This document shows positions 34,912 through 44,336 of a DNA stretch of 64,000 nucleotides, piece after piece. The stretch is from the NCBI GenBank assembly GCA_946415475.1, contig CAMKSQ010000001.1, positions 1-64,000 of the forward strand. Direction: 5' to 3'. The position numbers were made by a program, and so were the translations under genes. This DNA is from an uncultured Bacteroidales bacterium (GTDB taxonomy: Bacteria; Bacteroidota; Bacteroidia; Bacteroidales; UBA932). Every line of letters starts with the position of its first letter. The first letter of the stretch is position 1. Under the pieces are notes generated by a model. The model worked only from the letters and a program-made list of their open reading frames with translations. It was not told the DNA's origin and made no database searches.

Positions 34912-35253
34912 TTACTTTTGTTCGGCGTCGGAATAATCCTTCACCAGGCCCTGCTTGTCCACGCGGAGTTTCACGTCACCATCGACACGGATGAGGACGG
35001 TCTTTTCGCTCACTTCCACGATTTCTCCGTAGATACCGCCCACGGTGACCACTTTGTCACCTTTCTTGAGGGCGTTGCGGAATTCCTGCATTTCCTTCTG
35101 CTGTTTGCGCTGCGGACGGATCATGAACAGCCACATCACCAGGATGATGGCACCGAACATGATGATGGTGGGCCAGGCGCTGGGCTGCTGGGCGGAACCA
35201 TCGGCAGGGGCAACAGCGGGACCCATCAGAAGGAGGGTGTACAATAGCTTCAT
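34912..35253 (-). CDS. yajC: Preprotein translocase subunit YajC
   Basis: YajC is a small membrane partner of the SecDF-YidC complex. The 113-aa protein has one membrane helix (TIIMFGAIILVMWLFMI) followed by RPQRKQQKEM, the conserved basic block, and a C-terminal KGDKVVTVGGIYGEI domain. A short hydrophobic N-terminal stretch may be a signal peptide or a second helix. It overlaps nusB by ATGA. Confidence 0.95.
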   Translation of the reverse strand: MKLLYTLLLMGPAVAPADGSAQQPSAWPTIIMFGAIILVMWLFMIRPQRKQQKEMQEFRNALKKGDKVVTVGGIYGEIVEVSEKTVLIRVDGDVKLRVDKQGLVKDYSDAEQK

Positions 35254-36170
35254 ACAGTTTTGTTAATTATGCCCTTGGCCATGCGGTCTTTGATGAGACG
35301 GTCCAGCAGACCGTTCACGAAACCGCGGCTCTTGGGCGTTGAATAATATTTGGAAATTTCTACGTATTCGTTGATGGTGACCCTGAGCGGAATATCCGGG
35401 CAGGTTTCCGCTTCTGCCAGGCCCATGGAAATAAGGACAATGTCCGTGGTGTACAGACGATCCTGGTCCCACTTGGAAACGGAGCCGGCAATCAGGTCAT
35501 AATACTCTGCATACCGGCCGTAGGCGGCGGTGAGCAGGGAGCGGATGAACTCGTGGGCGTCGCTCTGGTACAGCGGAGGATAGGTCCACCGGCCCGTGCG
35601 GCCCATCTCTTCCAGGGAGCGGACAACGCAGCCCAATACGTACGGGAGGTCGTCGGACCAATGGATGGAAAGGTCCTCCAGGATGGTCCAGAGGGTTTCA
35701 TCGTCCTCAAACTCGTTCTCGAACACCTGCTTCCAGAGGGCGGCGTCCTTGACGATGGACTGCTCCGGATCCTGCATGTAGGCCTGGTAGTACAGGCGGG
35801 TTTTCAAGTTCTCGTAGAGCGTATGCACGAAGGCGTCGTTCTGGTCCCAGGACAGCTTCTTCTTTTCCAGAAGCTTCTGGAAATCAGGGTCCTGTTCCAG
35901 CAGGGCGGCGATGCCGTTGCGGACGAATTTGAGATTAGGATGGAGTTCCTCCTCGGTAGGATTGAACTTGGTACGGGCCGCTTCCGTACGGCGGGCGGCT
36001 TCCTGCGTGAGGGCCGGAATTACCTCCAGCATATACAGATAAAGGTCGCGTGTAGCCTCACAGGAGGCTTCAAGGCTTCCGAGCGCCTCTTTCAACGTAA
36101 GGTCCGGATTTTCCGCGTATGCGTAAAGGACCTTGAAGGCCTTGATTCTTAGGATGCGGCGATTTAGCAT
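35250..36170 (-). CDS. nusB: Transcription antitermination factor NusB
   Basis: NusB binds boxA RNA with S10 in rRNA antitermination complexes. The 306-aa protein is about twice the length of E. coli NusB, as is usual in Bacteroidota: residues about 1-160 form an extra helical domain starting MLNRRILRIKAFKVLYAY, and the C-terminal half has the conserved INEYVEISKYYSTPKSRGFVNGLLD. It leads the nusB-yajC-ybbR-coaE operon from promoter TAACTTTG. Confidence 0.93.
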   Translation of the reverse strand: MLNRRILRIKAFKVLYAYAENPDLTLKEALGSLEASCEATRDLYLYMLEVIPALTQEAARRTEAARTKFNPTEEELHPNLKFVRNGIAALLEQDPDFQKLLEKKKLSWDQNDAFVHTLYENLKTRLYYQAYMQDPEQSIVKDAALWKQVFENEFEDDETLWTILEDLSIHWSDDLPYVLGCVVRSLEEMGRTGRWTYPPLYQSDAHEFIRSLLTAAYGRYAEYYDLIAGSVSKWDQDRLYTTDIVLISMGLAEAETCPDIPLRVTINEYVEISKYYSTPKSRGFVNGLLDRLIKDRMAKGIINKTV

Positions 36171-36190
36171 GATGTCAAATAAATTTCAGG

Positions 36191-36227
36191 CAAAGTTAGT
36201 GTTTTTTAATAAAAATCCCTACATTTG
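36191..36227. promoter_or_regulatory. Divergent promoters of nusB and DUF3276
   Basis: TAACTTTG on the minus strand (36198-36191) lies 20 nt before nusB. TACATTTG on the plus strand (36220-36227) lies 30 nt before the DUF3276 ATG. Both fit the -7 consensus. Confidence 0.65.
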
Positions 36228-36257
36228 TAATCAGAAAACATAAAAACGAACAAAGGT

Positions 36258-36605
36258 ATGTACAGTGAAGATTACGAGCGCGCCCACGCTCAGGAGAGAA
36301 ATTCCGAGGATGTGTACTCCAAGCCGGTCCGTGCCGGTAAAAGGACGTACTTTTTCGATGTAAAAACTACCAAAGGCAACAACGACTTCTATCTCACTAT
36401 AACCGAGAGCAAGCGCCGCCAGGAAAGGGACGGTTCCTTTACTTACGACAAACACAAGATTTTCCTCTATAAAGAAGATTTCGAAAAGTTCCAGGAAGGG
36501 CTTCAGGATGCCGTGCGCTATATTCTGCACGATTTACTGCACGACCAGCCCATCCGCCAGTATCCCTCCCGTGAGGAGCAGGAAACATCGGAAGAAGAGT
36601 TTTAA
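36258..36605 (+). CDS. DUF3276/PUR family nucleic-acid-binding protein
   Basis: The 115-aa protein carries the PUR-alpha-like domain of DUF3276: GKRTYFFDVKTTKGNNDFYLTI and KHKIFLYKEDFEKF. Bacterial PUR proteins form dimers with a Whirly-like fold and bind single-stranded RNA or DNA; in Bacteroides such proteins have been described as global RNA-binding regulators. It has its own promoter and terminator and an acidic C-terminal tail. Confidence 0.85.
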   Translation: MYSEDYERAHAQERNSEDVYSKPVRAGKRTYFFDVKTTKGNNDFYLTITESKRRQERDGSFTYDKHKIFLYKEDFEKFQEGLQDAVRYILHDLLHDQPIRQYPSREEQETSEEEF

Positions 36606-36613
36606 TGTTGGAA

Positions 36614-36638
36614 ACCGGCACGCCCCTGCCGGTTTTTT
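36614..36638 (+). terminator. Intrinsic terminator of DUF3276 gene
   Basis: ACCGGCA-CGCCCC-TGCCGGT forms a 7-bp stem and is followed by TTTTTT. No TAnnTTTG element is visible between it and the next ATG at 36658, so the deaminase operon may depend partly on read-through or on an unrecognised promoter. Confidence 0.85.
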
Positions 36639-36657
36639 CGAACCTGTCTCCAGCCCT

Positions 36658-37908
36658 ATGATTCTCCTGAAGAACATTTTGCATGAAAACCGGCGTACGG
36701 ACATCCTCATCGGGGATGACGGACGCATCAGCCGCATCGGCCCTGCCCTGGAGCAGCTCCCCGGCACGGATGTGGTGGATGGTACCGGCTATGCCGTCAT
36801 TCCCGGCTTCATCAATATGCACACCCACGCCGCCATGATCCTGCTGCGGGGTATCCACGAGGACCTTTCCCTGTACGACTGGCTCAACAACATCTGGAAA
36901 ATCGAGGCCAAACTGGACCGCGAATTCATTTACTGGGGCACCAAGGCAGCCTGCCTGGAAATGATTAAATCCGGCACCACCACCTTCAACGACCAATACT
37001 GGTTCTCCCCGCATGCCCGGCAGGCGGCACTGGACGTGGGCCTTCGCCCCGTGGTGTCGTTCATCTTCCTGGATTCCCACAATCCGGAACTGGCCCGCAA
37101 GCAGCGGGAAGCCTGCCTGCGCCTGTATGAGCGCACGCTGGACTGGGCCGGAGAAACGCCCTTCGCTATCTCCATCCACTCGGTGTACACGGTTTGCCAG
37201 GAGAACATCCTCTGGGCCAACCAGTTCGCCCTGGACCATGGCCTCAAAGTGCACCTGCACCTGGCGGAAACCCGCGCGGAGGATGAGGACTGCCGCCACG
37301 CCCATGGCGGGCTCTCCCCCACCGAATACTTCGAGCAGCTGGGCATCCTGGGGCCGCACGTCATCGCTGCCCACGCCCTGCATCTCTCAGACAACGACAT
37401 CCGCATCCTGGGAGACCGCCGCGTAAACTGCGTGCACAATATCGACTCCAACCTCAAACTGGCTTCCGGCTTCCGCTTCCGGTACAACGAGTTGCGGAAT
37501 GCAGGCGCCAACGTGTGCCTGGGCACGGACGGAGCTGCATCGGCCAATAATATGGACATGCTGGAGCACATGAAAAATACCGCCCTCCTGCAGAAGGCCT
37601 GGCGCCACAATCCGTCGGCCATGCCCCTGAAGGAACTGATGGATTGCGCTACGGTCAACGGGGCCAAGGCCCTGGGCATCGACACCGGCGTCATCCGCGA
37701 GGGCGCCTGGGCAGACCTTTCCCTGGTCGACCTAAACAACACCGCTTTCCTGTCACCGGGCTCCCTGGAAGCCAACCTGGTGTACGCCGCCCACAGCGAC
37801 GTCATATCTTCGGTGATGGTGAAAGGAAAATGGGTGATGCGGGACCGTCACGTCCCCGGAGAGGAAGAAATCCTGGAAGGCGCCCGCCGCGTTTTGTCAC
37901 AAATCTAA
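36658..37908 (+). CDS. Nucleoside deaminase-type amidohydrolase (MTA/SAH deaminase family)
   Basis: The 416-aa protein has the metal ligands HTH in [13 protein letters not shown] in [12 protein letters not shown] in [11 protein letters not shown] and D in [14 protein letters not shown]. This order matches 5-methylthioadenosine/S-adenosylhomocysteine deaminases, which turn adenosine-type nucleosides into inosine types and release ammonia. The two phosphorylase genes downstream support a nucleoside substrate. A guanine deaminase or chlorohydrolase role is less likely. I start at the ATG at 36658 since the longer ORF reads through the DUF3276 gene. Confidence 0.85.
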   Translation: MILLKNILHENRRTDILIGDDGRISRIGPALEQLPGTDVVDGTGYAVIPGFINMHTHAAMILLRGIHEDLSLYDWLNNIWKIEAKLDREFIYWGTKAACLEMIKSGTTTFNDQYWFSPHARQAALDVGLRPVVSFIFLDSHNPELARKQREACLRLYERTLDWAGETPFAISIHSVYTVCQENILWANQFALDHGLKVHLHLAETRAEDEDCRHAHGGLSPTEYFEQLGILGPHVIAAHALHLSDNDIRILGDRRVNCVHNIDSNLKLASGFRFRYNELRNAGANVCLGTDGAASANNMDMLEHMKNTALLQKAWRHNPSAMPLKELMDCATVNGAKALGIDTGVIREGAWADLSLVDLNNTAFLSPGSLEANLVYAAHSDVISSVMVKGKWVMRDRHVPGEEEILEGARRVLSQI

Positions 37909-37918
37909 CCACATTACT

Positions 37919-38746
37919 ATGGATCCAAGAATAGAAACCATCAATGCGATTACTGCCCGCCTGAAAGAGCGCATCGAAGGCCGTCAGCCGGAACTGGGCA
38001 TTGTCCTTGGCAGCGGCTTGGGAAGCCTGGCAGAATCCATCGAAAATCCTATCGTCGTCCCCTACCGGGAACTCCCCGGCTTCCCCGTTTCCACCGCAAC
38101 GGGCCATAAGGGAAACTTCATCGTGGGCACCCTGGGCGGCAAAATGGTCATCGCCATGCAGGGCCGTATCCACTTTTATGAGGGCTATAGCATGGACAAA
38201 GTGGTGCTGCCCATCCGCGTCATGATCGGCTGCGGCATCAAGCGCCTCTTCGTTTCCAACGCCGCCGGCGGCACCAACCTCGCCTTCCATGTGGGAGACC
38301 TCATGATTATCCGCGACCACATCAACCTGTTGCCCAACCCGCTTATCGGCCCTAATTTTGACGATTTCGGCCCGCGCTTCCCGGACATGACCCGCCCGTA
38401 CGACCCTGCCCTCATCCACCTGGCCATCGTCACGGCCGCAGAGGAAGGCATCCAGTTGCAAAAAGGCGTGTATGTGGGCGGCACCGGCCCGTCCTATGAG
38501 ACGCCCGCGGAATACAAGTACTTCCGCACCATCGGCGGCGATGCCGTAGGCATGAGTACCGTTCCGGAAGTCATCGTGGCCCGCCACGCCGGCATCCCGG
38601 TGTTCGGCATGTCCGTCATCACCAATGAAGCTCATGACGATTATGCCGATGATTACGAAAACGACGGAGAAGACGTGGTAATTGCCGCTAACGCCGCCGC
38701 TGACAAAATGACCCGTTTAATCACGAAAATGATTGAGAAACTATGA
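37919..38746 (+). CDS. Purine-nucleoside phosphorylase, trimeric type (Asn236 form)
   Basis: The 275-aa enzyme splits purine nucleosides with phosphate into base and ribose 1-phosphate. Family blocks are [48 protein letters not shown] (Glu194) and [14 protein letters not shown]. In SVITNEAHD the Asn at 236 aligns with Asn243 of mammalian PNP, the residue that selects 6-oxopurines. It lies 10 nt after the deaminase gene and overlaps a second, similar gene by ATGA. Confidence 0.93.
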   Translation: MDPRIETINAITARLKERIEGRQPELGIVLGSGLGSLAESIENPIVVPYRELPGFPVSTATGHKGNFIVGTLGGKMVIAMQGRIHFYEGYSMDKVVLPIRVMIGCGIKRLFVSNAAGGTNLAFHVGDLMIIRDHINLLPNPLIGPNFDDFGPRFPDMTRPYDPALIHLAIVTAAEEGIQLQKGVYVGGTGPSYETPAEYKYFRTIGGDAVGMSTVPEVIVARHAGIPVFGMSVITNEAHDDYADDYENDGEDVVIAANAAADKMTRLITKMIEKL

Positions 38747-39567
38747 ATTACGCAGACACCATACACCTCGCATCAGACTATATAAAGAACCGTCTGGACG
38801 GACGCCAGCCGCTGTTTGGCATCGTCCTGGGAAGCGGACTGGGCAAACTGGCAGACCAGATTGAAGACCCGCTGGTCATCCCCTACCGGGATGTGCCCGG
38901 TTTCCCGGTGAGCACGGCAATCGGCCATAAAGGCAATTTCATCGTGGGAACGCTGTCCGGCAAAACCGTGATTGCCATGCAGGGCCGTATCCATTATTAT
39001 GAGGGCTACGGCATGAACCAGGTGGTTCTGCCCATCCGCGTCATGGAAGTACTGGGCATCAAATACCTGTTCGTCTCCAATGCCGCCGGTGGCACCAACC
39101 TGGCCTTCCATGTAGGTGACCTCATGATTATCAAGGACCATATCAACCTGCTGCCCAACCCGCTTATCGGCCCTAATCTGGAAGAATTCGGTCCCCGTTT
39201 CCCGGACATGACCCGTCCGTACGACCCTGCCCTTATCCGCAAGGCGGAAAAGATTGCCGCCAAGGAAGGCATCCGGCTCCAGAAAGGCGTATATGTAGCC
39301 TGCACCGGCCCGTCCTATGAGACGCCCGCGGAATACCGCTACTTTGCCACCATCGGCGCCGATGCCGTGGGCATGAGCACCACCCCGGAGGTTATCGTGG
39401 CACGTCACGCCAACATCCCGGTCTTCGGCATGTCCGTGATTACAGACGTTGCCCGCGCCACCGACGATGACGACTACGTCACCGACGGCGAAGCCATCGT
39501 CAAAGCCGCCGACGCCGCCGCCGACAAAATGACCATCATCTTCAAGAAACTCATCGCGCAACTGTAA
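38743..39567 (+). CDS. Second purine-nucleoside phosphorylase (Asp235 form)
   Basis: This 274-aa protein is a tandem paralogue of the previous one and keeps the phosphate and ribose sites ([39 protein letters not shown]). The base-specificity position is changed: SVITDVAR has Asp235 where the first copy and mammalian PNP have Asn. MTA phosphorylase has Asp here, and the human PNP Asn243Asp mutant gains adenosine activity, so this copy probably accepts 6-aminopurine nucleosides. The loop after it also diverges ([11 protein letters not shown]). A terminator follows. Confidence 0.92.
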   Translation: MNYADTIHLASDYIKNRLDGRQPLFGIVLGSGLGKLADQIEDPLVIPYRDVPGFPVSTAIGHKGNFIVGTLSGKTVIAMQGRIHYYEGYGMNQVVLPIRVMEVLGIKYLFVSNAAGGTNLAFHVGDLMIIKDHINLLPNPLIGPNLEEFGPRFPDMTRPYDPALIRKAEKIAAKEGIRLQKGVYVACTGPSYETPAEYRYFATIGADAVGMSTTPEVIVARHANIPVFGMSVITDVARATDDDDYVTDGEAIVKAADAAADKMTIIFKKLIAQL

Positions 39568-39590
39568 ACCGCGCATTGATATGTCGATGA

Positions 39591-39624
39591 GGGCGTCCTA
39601 AACATCAGGGCGCCCCATTTTTTA
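39591..39624 (+). terminator. Intrinsic terminator of the deaminase-phosphorylase operon
   Basis: GGGCGTCCT and AGGGCGCCC form a 9-bp stem (one T-G pair) with loop AAACATC, followed by CATTTTTT. Confidence 0.85.
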
Positions 39625-39687
39625 TCCTCAGGCAAAAAAGTTTTGAAAAAATGGGGGTTAGGAACTAAAAGTTTGGAAGTTTTTTCG

Positions 39688-39695
39688 TATATTTG
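39688..39695 (+). promoter_or_regulatory. Promoter -7 element for the zapB-like/zapA operon
   Basis: TATATTTG matches TAnnTTTG and lies 23 nt before the ATG at 39719. The GTG used by the ORF track at 39704 would be only 8 nt away, so the ATG is the better start. Confidence 0.7.
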
Positions 39696-39718
39696 CATGA
39701 ATAGTGCTAAAACCGGCC

Positions 39719-39991
39719 ATGCTGGAAGATATTAGAAAACAAATAGAACAGCTGATTGCCCGCTATGAGGCTGAGAAGGCAGAGAATGAACGTCTCCGCC
39801 AGGAGTTACATGCGAGTGAAGAAACCGGGAAGGCCCTAAGGAAACAGATTGATACACTGGAATCCGAGATAGAAACCAAAAAACTTGCCCAGGCTTTCTC
39901 CAATGGCTCCCCCAGCCCGGAGACAAAAGCCAAGGTGGACACTTTAATCAAGGAGATCGATAAGTGCATCTCCTATTTGGAGGAAGCGTAG
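39719..39991 (+). CDS. Small coiled-coil protein, ZapB-like
   Basis: The 90-aa protein is almost wholly charged and helical, with heptad-like runs such as QIEQLIARYEAEKAENERL and LRKQIDTLESEIETK. It has no signal peptide or membrane helix. It precedes zapA by 1 nt and shares its promoter, which suggests a partner of the Z-ring protein ZapA analogous to ZapB. Similarity to E. coli ZapB cannot be shown from sequence alone because coiled coils resemble one another. Confidence 0.65.
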   Translation: MLEDIRKQIEQLIARYEAEKAENERLRQELHASEETGKALRKQIDTLESEIETKKLAQAFSNGSPSPETKAKVDTLIKEIDKCISYLEEA

Positions 39992-39992
39992 T

Positions 39993-40280
39993 ATGGACCA
40001 AAAAATCAGCGTAAAGATTGCCGGTCGCCTCTTCAACCTCACGGCCAGCACTCCGGAAGCGGAGCAGCTCTACCGTGAGGCTGCGGAAACCATCAACAAA
40101 CGCTTCGCCGCCTACACCCGCAGCCATCCCGGCAAAAACGTCTCAGACCTGCTGTCCATGATAGCCCTCAACGAGACCGTTCTCCGCTTAAAGCTGCAGA
40201 TGGACCTGGAAAGCCAGAAGCAAGACGAAAAAGCCCTGGCAAGTGAGTTGGAACGCTATCTGAAGGACATACAAGCATAG
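39993..40280 (+). CDS. zapA: Cell division protein ZapA
   Basis: ZapA crosslinks FtsZ filaments at the division site. The 95-aa protein has the N-terminal beta-hairpin KISVKIAGRLFNLTAS, then YREAAETINKRFAAY and a C-terminal helix for coiled-coil tetramer formation. Its stop codon is embedded in the first bases of the probable 6S RNA, as zapA-ssrS linkage is also known in gammaproteobacteria. Confidence 0.9.
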   Translation: MDQKISVKIAGRLFNLTASTPEAEQLYREAAETINKRFAAYTRSHPGKNVSDLLSMIALNETVLRLKLQMDLESQKQDEKALASELERYLKDIQA

Positions 40281-40466
40281 CCGTCACCCATCGAAAGCTG
40301 AAATCAACACGTTTCAACACGCCGGGTAGACTTAGGCCGGGGATGACAGGCCCCTTGTTACCGCAATGGAATTCTGTGCACGCACAGGACGCGGGATCTC
40401 AGCAACCGGTCGGCTCCCAAATCTTATTCCGATAAGATTTTCTGACTAGATGCTGGCGGCTCTTTT
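40279..40466 (+). ncRNA. ssrS: Probable 6S RNA (zapA-rny intergenic structured RNA)
   Basis: The 252-bp gap between zapA and rny has no ORF but strong long-range pairing. AGCCGTC (40279-40285) pairs with GGCGGCT (40455-40461) and CATC (40289-40292) pairs with GATG (40449-40452), closing a domain of about 185 nt, the size of 6S RNA. Inside are CCGC...GCGG around CTGTG-CACG-CACAG, and a 9-bp hairpin AAATCTTAT-TCCG-ATAAGATTT on the 3' side (40419-40440). 6S RNA binds RNA polymerase holoenzyme and mimics an open promoter. Size, closing stem and the zapA neighbour support the call; I could not test the family model. Confidence 0.62.
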
Positions 40467-40471
40467 ATCAA

Positions 40472-40507
40472 GCAGTTTCCTTGCAAAAGGAGGCTGCTTT
40501 TTTTGAA
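40472..40507 (+). terminator. Intrinsic terminator after the 6S-like RNA
   Basis: AGCAGTTTCCTT and AAGGAGGCTGCT pair over 12 bp (two G-T pairs) with loop GCAA and are followed by seven T. It ends the zapA/6S transcript 25 nt before the rny start codon. Confidence 0.85.
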
Positions 40508-40532
40508 AACACTAACACACAATATATACTTT

Positions 40533-42074
40533 ATGAACATTACAAGCTTACTTATCGGATTAGTCGCCGGTGCAATCATTGCCCTGGTAGCGTACATATT
40601 CATCCGCCGCTCTATCCTCAAGGGGAAGCGCGATGAAATCCTGGAAAAAGCAGAACTGGAAGGCGAAAAAATCAAGAACGAGCGCATTCTACAAGCCAAG
40701 GAAAAGTACCTCTCCCTCAAGAGCGAACACGAAAAGATGGTGAACGAGAAAAACATCCAGCTCCGTGAGGCGGAAAACCGCATCAAGCAAAAGGAGAACA
40801 CCCTGAACCAGAAACTGAACGAGGCGGACCGCAAGAACAAGGAACTGGAAGCCCAAAAGGCCACTGCAAAGGCCCAGGAAGAGGTCATGAAAGAGCGTGA
40901 GGCAGAATACGAGCAGCTCCGCGGACAGGTCATCCGCCAGATTGAAGCAGTGGCCGGCATGAGCGCCCAGGAAGCCAAAGCCCAGCTCGTTGAGAGCATG
41001 AAGGCAGAGGCCCGTTCAGAGGCCCAGGCCTATATCAACGACTGCCTGGACGAAGCCCGTCTGAACGCCGCCAAGGAAGCGAAGCGCATCGTCATCAATA
41101 CCATCCAGCGCACCGCTACGGAAACCGCCATCGAGAACGCCGTCACCACCTTCCCTATCGAAAGTGACGAAATTAAAGGCCGCATTATTGGCCGCGAGGG
41201 CCGCAATATCCGCGCCCTGGAGGCCGCCACCGGCGTAGAATTCGTAGTGGACGATACCCCCGACGCCATCCTGCTGAGCGCCTTTGACCCGGTCCGCCGC
41301 GAGGTGGCCCGCCTGGCCCTGCATCAGCTGGTCGTGGACGGCCGCATCCATCCCGCCCGCATCGAGGAAGTAGTCACCAAAGTGCAGAAACAACTGGAAG
41401 AAGAAATCCTGGAAACCGGTAAACGCACCTGCATCGACCTGGGCATCCATGGCCTGAGCATGGAACTGGTGCGCCTCATCGGCCGCATGAAATACCGTTC
41501 CTCCTATGGCCAGAACCTGCTGCAGCACTCCCGTGAAGTAGCCAATATCTGCGCCATCCTGGCCAGCGAACTGGGCCTGAATCCCAAGATTGCCAAGCGC
41601 GCCGGTCTCCTGCACGATATCGGTAAAGTGTCTGAGGAAGAGCCTGAACTGCCGCACGCCCTGCTGGGTATGAAACTGGCGGAGCAGTATAAGGAAAAGC
41701 CGGAAATCTGCAACGCTATCGGCGCTCACCATGAGGAAACGGAAATGACCTCCCTCTACGCTCCCCTGGTGCTGGTGGGCGACGCCATCTCCGGTGCCCG
41801 TCCGGGAGCCCGCCGGGAAGTGATTGAGAGCTACATCAAGCGCCTGCGCGGCATGGAGAACCTGGCCGGTTCCTATCCGGGCGTTACCAAGGCCTATGCC
41901 ATCCAGGCCGGCCGTGAGCTTCGTGTGATCGTGGGTGCCGAACAAGTGAGCGACCACGACGCCGAGGTTCTTTCCGGAGACATCGCCCAGAAGATCCAGG
42001 ACGAAATGACCTACCCGGGTCAGGTGAAAATCACCGTCATCCGCGAAACCCGTTCCGTCGCTTACGCCAAGTAA
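40533..42074 (+). CDS. rny: Ribonuclease Y
   Basis: RNase Y is a membrane-anchored endoribonuclease that starts mRNA decay. The 513-aa protein has an N-terminal helix ([19 protein letters not shown]), a long coiled coil at about 30-200, a KH domain with [13 protein letters not shown], and an HD domain with LLHDIGKV (catalytic His-Asp). I start at ATG 40533; the track start at 40503 is a TTG within the terminator T-run. The next gene begins directly after its stop. Confidence 0.95.
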   Translation: MNITSLLIGLVAGAIIALVAYIFIRRSILKGKRDEILEKAELEGEKIKNERILQAKEKYLSLKSEHEKMVNEKNIQLREAENRIKQKENTLNQKLNEADRKNKELEAQKATAKAQEEVMKEREAEYEQLRGQVIRQIEAVAGMSAQEAKAQLVESMKAEARSEAQAYINDCLDEARLNAAKEAKRIVINTIQRTATETAIENAVTTFPIESDEIKGRIIGREGRNIRALEAATGVEFVVDDTPDAILLSAFDPVRREVARLALHQLVVDGRIHPARIEEVVTKVQKQLEEEILETGKRTCIDLGIHGLSMELVRLIGRMKYRSSYGQNLLQHSREVANICAILASELGLNPKIAKRAGLLHDIGKVSEEEPELPHALLGMKLAEQYKEKPEICNAIGAHHEETEMTSLYAPLVLVGDAISGARPGARREVIESYIKRLRGMENLAGSYPGVTKAYAIQAGRELRVIVGAEQVSDHDAEVLSGDIAQKIQDEMTYPGQVKITVIRETRSVAYAK

Positions 42075-44330
42075 ATGGATAACCTGGCCCCGCTCATTGC
42101 AGACCTGGCGCTGATTCTTATCTGCGCCGGCATCATGACGCTGATTTTCAAGAAATTGAAACAGCCGTTGGTGCTGGGCTACATTGTGGCGGGCTTCATC
42201 GCCAGTCCCCATTTCACCCTGACGCCTTCCGTGATGGATGCAGCCAGCATCCATGTGTGGTCGGATATCGGCGTCATCTTCCTGCTCTTTGCATTAGGGC
42301 TGGAATTCAGCTTCAAAAAGATCGTCAAGGTGGGAGGGCCGGCCATTATCGCCGCCCTTACCATCATCATCGGCATGATTTTCCTCGGCTTCGTCGTGGG
42401 ATCGGCCTTCGGATGGAGCAAGATGGACGCCCTGTTCCTGGGCGGCATGATCTGCATGAGCTCCACTACCATTATCTATAAAGCCTTCCAGGACCTGGGA
42501 CTCTCGCAAAAGAGGTTCGCCGGGCTGGTCATGAGCATCCTCATCCTGGAGGACATCCTGGCCGTTGTGTTGATGGTCATCCTTTCTACGGTGGCGGTAT
42601 CGACCAACTTCGAAGGCGGCGAACTGGTCATGAGCATCTTGAAACTGGTGTTCTTCCTGGTTCTATGGCTGCTGGTGGGCATTTACATCATCCCGCTCAT
42701 CCTCCGCAAAACGCGCTCGCTCATGAACGACGAAACCCTCCTGGTGGTGTCGCTGGGCCTGTGCTTCATGATGGTGGTGATCGCCGCAAAAACCGGATTC
42801 TCCGCCGCCTTTGGCGCCTTCATCATGGGTTCCATCCTGTCGGAGACATTGGAGGCAGAGCATATCGAGCGCCTGGTAAAACCCGTCAAGGACCTCTTCG
42901 GTGCCATCTTTTTCGTGTCGGTGGGCATGATGGTGGATCCTGCCATGATCGGCCAATACTGGCTGCCCATCCTCATCATCACCATTACGGTCATCCTGGG
43001 CCAGTCTTTCTTCGCCACGGTAGGTGTTCTGCTCTCCGGACAGCCCCTCAAAACCGCCGTGCAAAGCGGTTGCGCGCTCACCCAGATTGGAGAATTCTCC
43101 TTCATCATCGCATCGCTTGGTGTAGCCCTCGGGGTAACCAGCAACTTCCTCTACCCTATCGTAGTGGCGGTTTCGGTCATTACCATCTTCCTTACGCCCT
43201 ACATGATACGCCTGTCGGGACCGGCCTACGGTTTCCTGCAGTCGCACCTGCCGACAAAGCTGCTCTCTTTCCTGGAAAGCTACGCAGGATCAGCCGAGCC
43301 CAGAAGCGGAGCGGACAACACCTGGAGACAATATCTTGGCAACGTCATCAGCGCGGTGCTCATTTATGGGATTCTGTGCATCGCCATCTGCATCATTGGC
43401 TTTACGGCCCTGGTGCCTCTGGCCGAAAGATGGATACCGGGCATCTGGTCGCACGTCGTAGCGGCCTTCGTCATCCTTGCCCTCCTGGCGCCTTTCCTGC
43501 GCGCGATGATGATCAAATACAACAAGTCGGAGGAATTCAGCACCCTGTGGGAGGAAAGCAAATCCAACCGCGCCCCTCTGGTGGCCTCGGTGGTCATTCG
43601 CATCCTCCTGGCCATGGGATTCGTGCTATACACCCTGGCGAGGCTGTTCCATGTGTCGGTGCTCCTGATTCTCCTGCTTGCCCTATTGGTCATCGGGTAC
43701 ATGCTCTTCAGCCGCTGGGCAAAGCATTCGGCGCACCGGCTGGAAGAAACCTTCATGACCAACCTGCGTTCCAGGGACATGCAGGCCGAGCAGGCGGGAC
43801 AGAAAAAACCGGAATACGCCTCTCGCCTGCTGGACAAGGACCTTCACCTGGCCGATTTCGACATCCCTGCTGAGGTGGACTGGGCCGGCTCCGAACTCTC
43901 CAGCCTTAACTTCGGCCAGCGCTATGGCGTGCACGTGGTCTCCATCATGCGAGGGAACCGCCGCATCAACATTCCCAAAGCCAGCACCCGCCTCTTCCCC
44001 CAGGACCGTATCCAAGTGATTGGTACGGATAAAGACCTGGAAATCTTTGGAAAAGCCCTGGAGCGCCACCAGGACGACAGTCCGGAAAACTGGAGCAACG
44101 ACGAGATGGTCCTGCGCCGTCTGATTATTGGTCCTACCTCCCCCTTCCTTGGGCTAAATCTGGTTCAGGCGGGCATCCGTGACAAATACCACTGCCTGGT
44201 GGCCGGTATCGAAAAGCCGGACGGCACCCTCCACGTACCCAACGCCCAACTCCCGTTTGAAGATGGCGACATCCTCTGGCTGGTGGGCGAACATAAGGAT
44301 ATCGACGCCCTGATGGGCGAAAAATACTAA
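42075..44330 (+). CDS. CPA2 cation:proton antiporter with two RCK_C domains
   Basis: The 751-aa membrane protein has about 12 helices in the first 380 residues in Kef/CPA2 order (LGYIVAGFIASP, GLEFSFKKI, FGAFIMGSILSET), several extra helices at about 420-560, and then two TrkA_C-type domains near 600-665 and 680-750. It lacks the Rossmann RCK_N domain of KefC. It probably exchanges K+ or Na+ for protons under nucleotide or ligand control. ATG follows the rny stop with no gap. Confidence 0.87.
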   Translation: MDNLAPLIADLALILICAGIMTLIFKKLKQPLVLGYIVAGFIASPHFTLTPSVMDAASIHVWSDIGVIFLLFALGLEFSFKKIVKVGGPAIIAALTIIIGMIFLGFVVGSAFGWSKMDALFLGGMICMSSTTIIYKAFQDLGLSQKRFAGLVMSILILEDILAVVLMVILSTVAVSTNFEGGELVMSILKLVFFLVLWLLVGIYIIPLILRKTRSLMNDETLLVVSLGLCFMMVVIAAKTGFSAAFGAFIMGSILSETLEAEHIERLVKPVKDLFGAIFFVSVGMMVDPAMIGQYWLPILIITITVILGQSFFATVGVLLSGQPLKTAVQSGCALTQIGEFSFIIASLGVALGVTSNFLYPIVVAVSVITIFLTPYMIRLSGPAYGFLQSHLPTKLLSFLESYAGSAEPRSGADNTWRQYLGNVISAVLIYGILCIAICIIGFTALVPLAERWIPGIWSHVVAAFVILALLAPFLRAMMIKYNKSEEFSTLWEESKSNRAPLVASVVIRILLAMGFVLYTLARLFHVSVLLILLLALLVIGYMLFSRWAKHSAHRLEETFMTNLRSRDMQAEQAGQKKPEYASRLLDKDLHLADFDIPAEVDWAGSELSSLNFGQRYGVHVVSIMRGNRRINIPKASTRLFPQDRIQVIGTDKDLEIFGKALERHQDDSPENWSNDEMVLRRLIIGPTSPFLGLNLVQAGIRDKYHCLVAGIEKPDGTLHVPNAQLPFEDGDILWLVGEHKDIDALMGEKY

Positions 44331-44336
44331 CCGCGT

